A DNA stretch of 11,458 bases. Source: an uncultured Acetobacter sp. Its GTDB lineage: Bacteria > Pseudomonadota > Alphaproteobacteria > Acetobacterales > Acetobacteraceae. The notes below the pieces were generated by a model. That model was given only the letters and a program-made list of their open reading frames with translations, had not been told where the DNA came from and made no database searches. The DNA is taken from NCBI RefSeq assembly GCF_937875265.1, contig NZ_CALLXM010000253.1:1-11458 (forward strand). Direction: 5' to 3'. Below are positions 6,298 through 11,458 of the stretch, piece after piece. Position numbers and translations under genes: made by a program. Within the stretch, counting starts at the first letter, position 1; every line of letters begins with the position of its first letter.

Positions 6298-7547
6298 CAG
6301 GCATCTCCTTTGGTGGGAGCAAGGGAGGTGGGCAGAGGTCGCGTTTTTTCAAACCGTGAGGCAAGCGGCAGAATCACCAGAAAATATCCGAAATAGTACA
6401 GGGCAGCCAGACGCCCAACGAGCATCCACCCCCCCATGACGTGATGTTTGCCTGCTACTGCCAGCATGATGAAGGCAATGACTACCCCGATCAGCGCCGG
6501 GCGGCAGATCGGCCGGAACCGGGCGGACCGCACGGGCGAACGGTCCAGCCAGGGCAGCGCAAACAGCACAAGGATGGAGCTTACCGCAGCCAGAAGGCCG
6601 CCAAACTTGGAGGGTACGGACTGCAAAAGCCCGTAAAACGGCAGGAAATACCATTCCGGCTCAATATTGGCAGGCGTGTGCAGCGGGTCTGCCGGGGCAT
6701 AATTGTCCGGTTCTGTAAGCACACCCGGCCAGAAGAACAGGAGTGCACAAAACACCATGGCAAAGACAATCAGGCCGATAAGATCCTTGCTGATATAGTA
6801 AGGATAAAAGGAGAGTGTCTCTTTAGGTGTTTTTGGTTCAATTCCCAGAGGGTTGTTGGACTTGGCCACATGCACGCACGCCACATGAAGACCCACTACA
6901 CCAACGACCAGAAACGCCATGATGAAGTGCAGAACAAAAAAGCGATGCAGGAAGATATCGCCCAGGTGGTCACTGCCTGTCAGGATATGTTCCAGTGTGT
7001 CGCCAATAACCGGTACGGCTCCCACGGCTTTGGTAATGATGTCAGCGCCCCAGTAAGACATCTGGCCCCACGGGAGAATATAACCCGCCAGAGCCGTTGT
7101 CATAACCATGAGCAGCATCACTAGCCCGCTTATCCAAAGAATTTCTCGTGGAGCTTTGTAAGAACCATAATACAGGCCCCGAAACAGATGGATGTAGAGT
7201 GATGCCAGAAACAGGTTGGCGCCCGTCATGTGCATGGCACGTAGTAACCAGCCGCCCGAGAGCTGACGGTCTATGGCCTCAACAGACAAGAAGGCCTCGG
7301 CGCTGGTGGGGGTGTAGTTCATGGCCAGAAACGTGCCGGTTGCCAGCATAAGCAACAGAACAACAACCAGAATGGCCCCAAAATTCCACAACCAGTTCAG
7401 GTTACGGGGGAGTTGGAACACCACATACTCCTTACGGAACGTGGCAAAAACCGGCAGTCGATGCTCAATCCAGCCCGCAACACCACTCAATTGGGCCGCT
7501 GGTGCGGAGGTTTCGTCTCGTGTGTCAGGCTGTTTCATGCATTTCAT
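6297..7547 (-). CDS. petB: Cytochrome b subunit of the cytochrome bc1 complex
   Basis: The membrane core of the bc1 complex, carrying haems bL and bH and both quinone sites. It has 416 residues, the normal length for an alphaproteobacterial cytochrome b. The four haem ligands are visible as two pairs spaced by 14: His106/His120 (RAMHMTG, LYIHLFRG) and His207/His221 (FVLHFIM, VGLHVACVH). The Qo-site PEWY motif is at 297-300 in EPEWYFLPFYG, and the cd1 region reads GYILPWGQMSYWGAD (155-169). About eight hydrophobic helices are present. It is the first gene of the operon. The ATG at 7547 is followed by a second in-frame ATG at 7538, which has GGA about 11 bases upstream, so the true start may be three codons later. 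In acetic acid bacteria bc1 competes with quinol oxidases; the partner cytochrome c oxidase is not in this window. Confidence 0.97.
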   Translation of the reverse strand: MKCMKQPDTRDETSAPAAQLSGVAGWIEHRLPVFATFRKEYVVFQLPRNLNWLWNFGAILVVVLLLMLATGTFLAMNYTPTSAEAFLSVEAIDRQLSGGWLLRAMHMTGANLFLASLYIHLFRGLYYGSYKAPREILWISGLVMLLMVMTTALAGYILPWGQMSYWGADIITKAVGAVPVIGDTLEHILTGSDHLGDIFLHRFFVLHFIMAFLVVGVVGLHVACVHVAKSNNPLGIEPKTPKETLSFYPYYISKDLIGLIVFAMVFCALLFFWPGVLTEPDNYAPADPLHTPANIEPEWYFLPFYGLLQSVPSKFGGLLAAVSSILVLFALPWLDRSPVRSARFRPICRPALIGVVIAFIMLAVAGKHHVMGGWMLVGRLAALYYFGYFLVILPLASRFEKTRPLPTSLAPTKGDA

Positions 7548-7623
7548 CCAACAAATCAGTCTTTCAACCTTCTGGCGTCTTTAGCAAAATTTGAAGCCTG
7601 CCGCCTGATTACGCGCACTCTAA

Positions 7624-7652
7624 ATTATGGCACGAAAAATCGGACGATTAAA
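7624..7652 (-). promoter_or_regulatory. Possible promoter of the bc1 operon
   Basis: On the minus strand TTTAAT (7652-7647) and CATAAT (7629-7624) are spaced by 17 bases, with 76 bases between the -10 and the cytochrome b start. The -10 matches consensus at 5/6; the -35 is weak, as expected if an activator helps. Confidence 0.3.
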
Positions 7653-7655
7653 GGT

Positions 7656-7679
7656 GGGTAATTTAACAGTAAATAATCC
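7656..7679. promoter_or_regulatory. Imperfect inverted repeat upstream of the bc1 promoter
   Basis: GGGTAATTTA (7656-7665) and TAAATAATCC (7670-7679) are 8/10 complementary arms around a 4-base spacer. The repeat is AT-rich and sits directly upstream of the candidate -35, a position suited to an activator. It does not match the FNR consensus (TTGAT-N4-ATCAA) and I cannot name a factor. Confidence 0.3.
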
Positions 7680-7714
7680 GTAATATCTTATTGATTCAAA
7701 TATTTCCTGGGTTT

Positions 7715-8746
7715 TTATTTTGTGTTTTGAAATTTTATTACTTCTGGTTCTGTCTGTCGGATTTCTGTGGAATAATCCAGGCCGGGAGTAGCGCCCTCTG
7801 GCCTGTGAATACGGCTGCGGTCATGCAGAGTGGAGAAGTCCAGATGGGTATCCAGCAGGCCAAGCTTATAGGCGAGAGACGCCGTGTAGCCGCTGAGTAG
7901 AATCCGCCAATCCAGCCGATAACGGAGGCTGGCCTGAGCGCGGGTCAGAATGCCCGTCGTGCAGTTTGAAGTGAGAGTATTATACCACTCCGGCGTGCGG
8001 GAGAGGTGAGCGACTTCCTGAAGATAGCTGGTGAACAGGCGTTCTCTGGCTTCAGGTGAGAGAGAAACCCGGTAAAGATAGACGCGTTCCTTGCGTATAT
8101 CGGTCCGCACACCAATCAGATCCCGTTCATCTGCCACCACGTAGAACAGTTCATAATGGTGAAAAAAACCGGCGATGGCGGAGTAGGGGAATTTTTTCTG
8201 GCGGCGTGTTTCAATGGACATTGCCACATGTCGTCCATCTCTGAAGCCAAAGCTGAGGAAGACATGCGCGATGCTTTCTCCCGCCCAGTAGGACGTGACC
8301 AGATCCACAGAAGACAGGTCATCCAGTGAATAATCGGCATCATAATAGCGCGGCGTATAATCACTGGGCGTTTTGTAGATAAAGTCGCGTACATGGTGCA
8401 GATGCACCGTCCGGCCTTCCAGCGTGACATCTGCCGGGAGTGCATATTCTCCTGCCCAGTCCCGATTGTTCCTTGGCGGGTCCGTTACATACCAGACAGC
8501 AAAAGCCGCACTGACCCCAGCCAGCGCCAGCCGCGCGCTCTGGTGGGAGCGCAGCAGGAACGCGGTGCCCAGCACAAGCGGAAACAGCACGGTCAGGCTC
8601 AGCCGCAGCGCGTCCTGTTCCAGCGTGGAATAATAGAGAGCGGGGGTGCCAAAGGCCCCCAGCAGGATGGTGGCACAACCCGCAAACCAGTGTGCCCAGC
8701 GCCTGCGGTGTGGTGTTTTGTGGGGGGGCTGTGCCTGCTGCATCAT
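7715..8746 (-). CDS. Membrane protein with DUF4105/Lnb-N-like His...Cys domain
   Basis: A 343-residue protein with three hydrophobic segments (about 20-38, 47-64 and 70-88) followed by a soluble domain of about 250 residues, probably periplasmic. The domain has the marks of the DUF4105 (Lnb N-terminal periplasmic) family: SIAHVFLSFGF (158-168) with His161, and EWYNTLTSNCTTGIL (253-267) with Cys262. Histidine before cysteine, and an Asn-Cys pair, also recall permuted papain-like thiol enzymes (LRAT/YiiX type); this comparison is by eye. No biochemical role is established for such proteins. The ATG at 8746 overlaps the stop of the upstream lipase gene as ATGA, so it is preferred over the TTG at 8794 that extends the frame. 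The product is presumably made together with the lipase. A run of seven C near codons 6-9 could slip. The gene ends 168 bases before the cytochrome b start, with no clear terminator. Confidence 0.8.
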   Translation of the reverse strand: MMQQAQPPHKTPHRRRWAHWFAGCATILLGAFGTPALYYSTLEQDALRLSLTVLFPLVLGTAFLLRSHQSARLALAGVSAAFAVWYVTDPPRNNRDWAGEYALPADVTLEGRTVHLHHVRDFIYKTPSDYTPRYYDADYSLDDLSSVDLVTSYWAGESIAHVFLSFGFRDGRHVAMSIETRRQKKFPYSAIAGFFHHYELFYVVADERDLIGVRTDIRKERVYLYRVSLSPEARERLFTSYLQEVAHLSRTPEWYNTLTSNCTTGILTRAQASLRYRLDWRILLSGYTASLAYKLGLLDTHLDFSTLHDRSRIHRPEGATPGLDYSTEIRQTEPEVIKFQNTK

Positions 8747-10800
8747 GGGGCTGCTTTCGCCGGAGTGGGCGGGATGGAAGGCAGGATACCCCAAGGCGTC
8801 TCGGCTGTGCCTGTGCCGTTCCCGCGCGTAGGCACAAACTGCCCGCCAATGGCGGTAATATCACTCTGGCTTATCAGGCCGCCCTCTAACGTGTTTCCCT
8901 GCACGCGCGCTAAATGGTTGCGCAGAATGCGGCGAATTTCCGCAATAGTAATGGGGTTGGACTGGGTGGAGTGGCCGGAGTGGCGCACGACCAGTTCAGA
9001 ATCAACATCCGGCACATGCGCACTTTCATATTTCACAACGCCATCATTAGAATCTTCCAGAATGTTATTGCCCAGAACCGGGATGATGGAATGGGTGCGG
9101 ACGTCAGGTGTGACCGAAATGCCTGCCAGAGACTGGATAAAGCTGCTGTGGGGGGACATGCCGTACACACTCCCCACCCGCCAGGGGTTCATGTTCAGGC
9201 GGGCAACATTCGGGTCACTGACCAGAACCTGTTTTGTCACTTCCCGGACCGTCAGCGGAAATGTCACCATCCGCCCGACAAGGCGCGCCAGAGAGAAATT
9301 GGCCATGTAGCTGCCGTGCTGCGGGGTGGAAATAAAGACAACCTCCCGCACTTCCTGCATGGGAGTGGGGAACAGGGCGTCCTGAAGCAGGATGCGCGCA
9401 TCTGGTGTCAGGCGCAAATCTGCCAGCGGGTGGGGCACCATACCGCTCCACAATGTGTCCTGCGCGTTAATCACCAGCATTTTTGCCAGCAATCCGCCCT
9501 GACTGTGGCCGATGAGCGTGATGTTCCCCAATGCCGGGTCTGCCTTCACCCCGCCAAGGTCCGCGACTGCCTGTTGAATGACGTGGCGGAGTTGCAGGGC
9601 GGAGTAGGGGATGGGGTTTCCGGTGGCATAAGAGAAGAACCAGAATTCGTAGTTTTTGCGAATATCCGGGTCTTCCAGCAGGTCATTCACCATATTGGCC
9701 CAGCGCGCCGGGCTGGAGGCTGTACCGTGGATGAGCACCACAGGCATACGCCCCACCTGATGCGGTTCTATGGTGGCAAGCTGCGGAGTGTGGCCATTGT
9801 CAAAAAAGCGACCGTCCAGAAAGCCTTTATATTCAGAAGACCAGTCCATCGCGTCACTCAGGCTGAGCGCGCGGGAGGTGGTCTGGTCATATTGCAGAGG
9901 GACGGGCTGCGGCGCTGCTGGTGTGGTGGGGGTGGCGTGTTCTGACAGGTCATCATCCATCGCTGTCAGGTCCAGCCGCCCGTGCAGGGTGCTGGTCAGA
10001 ACCTGCTGGCGTGGAGTGTCCAGAGACAGAAGAAGGTTAAGTGGTACCCTCAGCTTTTCCGTAATCTGGAAAGACCGGCTTTCTGGCTGATCCATGTGGG
10101 GGAGCGCGCCTACAGGCTCTCCCAACCCGGTATGGCTGTAGACATTTTCCAGCCCCCGGACGGAAAGTCGTGCCATGGGCCGGATGTCCTGCAACACATG
10201 ATTATGCCACACCATCTGGCTGGGTGTGGTGCTCAGGTCCAGTGTGCCGAAGGGCAGCGTCCAGTGTTGGGGTGTGACCGTGACCGGGCTGCCAAAGGCT
10301 TCGGTTAGCGCCAGCATATAAAGGTCACAGGCCTGCCGGACATGCAGATCATAAGCTTCAGGGCGATCTGTGGCCGGGCCATTGGGGTTGAGGAAGGCAT
10401 AGGCATACAGGGCGGCGGCCATAAACTCTGAGCGGTTTGCATGCCGGTGGGCGTGCATGTAGCTGAGTTCAGCCAGGGCAAAAAGCTGATCAGCCAGCCC
10501 CTGCGCATAAAAATGGGCCTGTGTCAGGCTGCGTAGGGCTGCGATGGCGTCTTCAGGGTGGTTTTTCCATGCATTCAGCAGGTTCTGCCGCTGTAAGACT
10601 GTGTGCGTGGTATTGCTAAGCGTGCTTCCGCTCAACGCGCTGCGGCTATTTTCCTGATACGCCTGCCGGAGGGAAAGCGGGCTGACAGAAACAGGTGAGG
10701 CACACCCGGACAGAAGCAAAAAAACTGCGCTGAAAACGAGAGGTCGGGCTGGCGTTCTGGTGAGCTTACCGTGCCATTTTCTGGAAAAAATCCTGTTCAT
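8743..10800 (-). CDS. Lipoprotein alpha/beta-hydrolase (lipase/esterase family)
   Basis: A 685-residue envelope hydrolase. The N-terminus is a lipoprotein signal: basic start, PLVFSAVFLLLSGC with lipobox LSGC and lipidated Cys33, then Ala34-Ser35, which suggests the outer membrane. Residues 45-320 form an unassigned, mostly helical region rich in Ala/Leu (75-170 looks like helical repeats). The hydrolase domain covers about 350-640: oxyanion region VVLIHGTASS (354-363), nucleophile elbow GHSQGG (431-436, Ser432), probable acid Asp586 in SNDGVV, and probable catalytic His607 in VVRHSGHS. It resembles lipases or esterases acting on lipids or acyl esters; the substrate is unknown. A Pro/Gly-rich tail of about 40 residues follows. 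It is first in a two-gene unit, with a 4-base ATGA overlap into the DUF4105 gene. The AGAGG just before the ATG is unusually close (2 bases), so the start could differ slightly. Confidence 0.87.
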   Translation of the reverse strand: MNRIFSRKWHGKLTRTPARPLVFSAVFLLLSGCASPVSVSPLSLRQAYQENSRSALSGSTLSNTTHTVLQRQNLLNAWKNHPEDAIAALRSLTQAHFYAQGLADQLFALAELSYMHAHRHANRSEFMAAALYAYAFLNPNGPATDRPEAYDLHVRQACDLYMLALTEAFGSPVTVTPQHWTLPFGTLDLSTTPSQMVWHNHVLQDIRPMARLSVRGLENVYSHTGLGEPVGALPHMDQPESRSFQITEKLRVPLNLLLSLDTPRQQVLTSTLHGRLDLTAMDDDLSEHATPTTPAAPQPVPLQYDQTTSRALSLSDAMDWSSEYKGFLDGRFFDNGHTPQLATIEPHQVGRMPVVLIHGTASSPARWANMVNDLLEDPDIRKNYEFWFFSYATGNPIPYSALQLRHVIQQAVADLGGVKADPALGNITLIGHSQGGLLAKMLVINAQDTLWSGMVPHPLADLRLTPDARILLQDALFPTPMQEVREVVFISTPQHGSYMANFSLARLVGRMVTFPLTVREVTKQVLVSDPNVARLNMNPWRVGSVYGMSPHSSFIQSLAGISVTPDVRTHSIIPVLGNNILEDSNDGVVKYESAHVPDVDSELVVRHSGHSTQSNPITIAEIRRILRNHLARVQGNTLEGGLISQSDITAIGGQFVPTRGNGTGTAETPWGILPSIPPTPAKAAP

Positions 10801-10927
10801 AACCTCTGCAAATCGCTTTTTGTCTCTCTATCCGGAGAGCTTACAGGGTTTTTTACCATGCTGGAATGATAGTCTGGCCGCTTCTCTTCTGCATGACGCG
10901 AGCTGCGGAGGCGTATAGAATAAGGCC
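10801..10927. promoter_or_regulatory. Divergent intergenic region between the lipase operon and tag
   Basis: This 127-base gap must hold promoters for both directions. Toward the lipase, TATCAT (minus strand, 10871-10866) is a fair -10 without a good -35. Toward tag, TATAGA lies only about 10 bases before the start and is too close for a normal leader. A 5-bp hairpin CTCTC/GAGAG lies at 10824-10839 in the lipase leader. I see no convincing operator. Confidence 0.3.
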
Positions 10928-11458
10928 ATGAGCAATCAGACTCCGCCTTCATCCAGTCCTGTTGTGTCACGCTGCCGCTGGGCAGAAACACATCCGCTTC
11001 TCCGCACGTATCATGATGAAGAATGGGGCGTGCCGGTGCATGACAGTCGCATGCTGTGGGAAATGCTGATGCTTGAAGGGTTTCAGGCTGGCCTGTCCTG
11101 GCTGACGGTGCTGCGACGGCGTGAGGGCTTTCGTAAAGCCTTTGCAGGGTTTGATCCCGAACAGGTTGCTCGTTTTGATGAGGCTGATGTTGAGCGGCTG
11201 ATGAATGACCCCGGTATTATCCGGGCGCGCGCTAAAATTCAGGCGACCATCGGGAACGCCCGGGCCTATCTGGCGATGCAGGCGAGCGGAGAGGATTTTG
11301 CCACCTTCTGCTGGGGGATGGTGCCCGGTGCGCCCGTGCAGAACAAAACAGGGGAGGTATTGGCGCAGTCCCCGGCCTCTCAGGCGCTTGCCAAAGCGCT
11401 CAAACAGCGGGGCTTCAAGTTTGTTGGGCCGGTGATTGTCTATGCCTGGATGCAGGCG
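10928..11458 (+). CDS. tag: DNA-3-methyladenine glycosylase I (3' end cut by window edge)
   Basis: A base-excision repair enzyme that removes 3-methyladenine from alkylated DNA. 177 codons are present with no stop; E. coli Tag has 187 residues, so only the C-terminal part is missing. Hallmarks include SRCRWAE with the first zinc Cys, and HPLLRTYHDEEWGVPVHDS with the conserved Tyr-His-Asp...Glu-Trp-Gly-Val-Pro block. Next come MLMLEGFQAGLSWLTVL (base pocket), RAKIQATIGNARAYL, and KQRGFKFVGPVIVYAWMQA. The last zinc ligands (His and Cys after MQA) would lie just past the edge. The ATG follows AAGG at 4 bases, which is closer than ideal. It is transcribed divergently from the lipase operon and is not functionally linked to its neighbours as far as can be seen. 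Confidence 0.96.
   Translation, partial: MSNQTPPSSSPVVSRCRWAETHPLLRTYHDEEWGVPVHDSRMLWEMLMLEGFQAGLSWLTVLRRREGFRKAFAGFDPEQVARFDEADVERLMNDPGIIRARAKIQATIGNARAYLAMQASGEDFATFCWGMVPGAPVQNKTGEVLAQSPASQALAKALKQRGFKFVGPVIVYAWMQA

Noticed and set aside
6441..7124. Open frame of 227 codons on the plus strand
   Set aside because: Antisense to cytochrome b; a very basic, Gln/His-rich translation without a recognisable domain.
8914..9945. Open frame of 343 codons on the plus strand
   Set aside because: Antisense to the lipase, whose frame carries the lipobox and catalytic motifs; the His/Cys/Arg-rich translation is typical of a reverse frame in G+C-rich DNA.
10824..10862. Intrinsic terminator (CTCTC/GAGAG hairpin, then a T run) on the plus strand
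   Set aside because: The T run starts about 10 bases after a weak 5-bp stem, and no plus-strand gene precedes it.

Overview
The window (about 55% G+C by eye, dense genes, one dominant strand) looks like a chromosomal piece of an alphaproteobacterium, most likely an acetic acid bacterium (Acetobacteraceae, Acetobacter-like). This assignment rests on the general look of the proteins and is an inference. There are no mobile elements, CRISPR arrays, tRNA or rRNA genes.

Layout, left to right. (1) 1-4006, minus strand: a TonB-dependent siderophore-type outer-membrane receptor, followed downstream by an overlapping fused permease/ATPase ABC transporter of the YddA/ABCD type whose last residues run off the left edge. 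Together they form a probable uptake (or export/uptake) unit. (2) 4111-4383, minus: a 70-residue CopZ-like copper chaperone with its own intrinsic terminator. (3) 4384-4837: a 450-base stretch with no confident gene, but with nested inverted repeats and one doubtful 34-codon ORF. (4) 4838-7547, minus: the three catalytic subunits of the cytochrome bc1 complex, translationally coupled, in the order cytochrome b - cytochrome c1 - Rieske protein, which is not the textbook order Rieske - b - c1. (5) 7715-10800, minus: a two-gene operon joined by an ATGA overlap. It encodes a large lipoprotein alpha/beta-hydrolase (lipase/esterase) and a membrane protein with a DUF4105/Lnb-N-type His...Cys domain. 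(6) 10928-end, plus: the divergent tag gene for DNA-3-methyladenine glycosylase I, cut by the right edge.

How the parts work together: the receptor/ABC pair and the CopZ protein concern metal or cofactor handling at the envelope. The bc1 complex carries electrons from ubiquinol to cytochrome c. The lipase/DUF4105 pair is the least understood part and the best candidate for an undescribed envelope system: a secreted serine hydrolase coupled to a possible thiol enzyme with a permuted papain-like arrangement. Most of the window is ordinary housekeeping and accessory chromosome.
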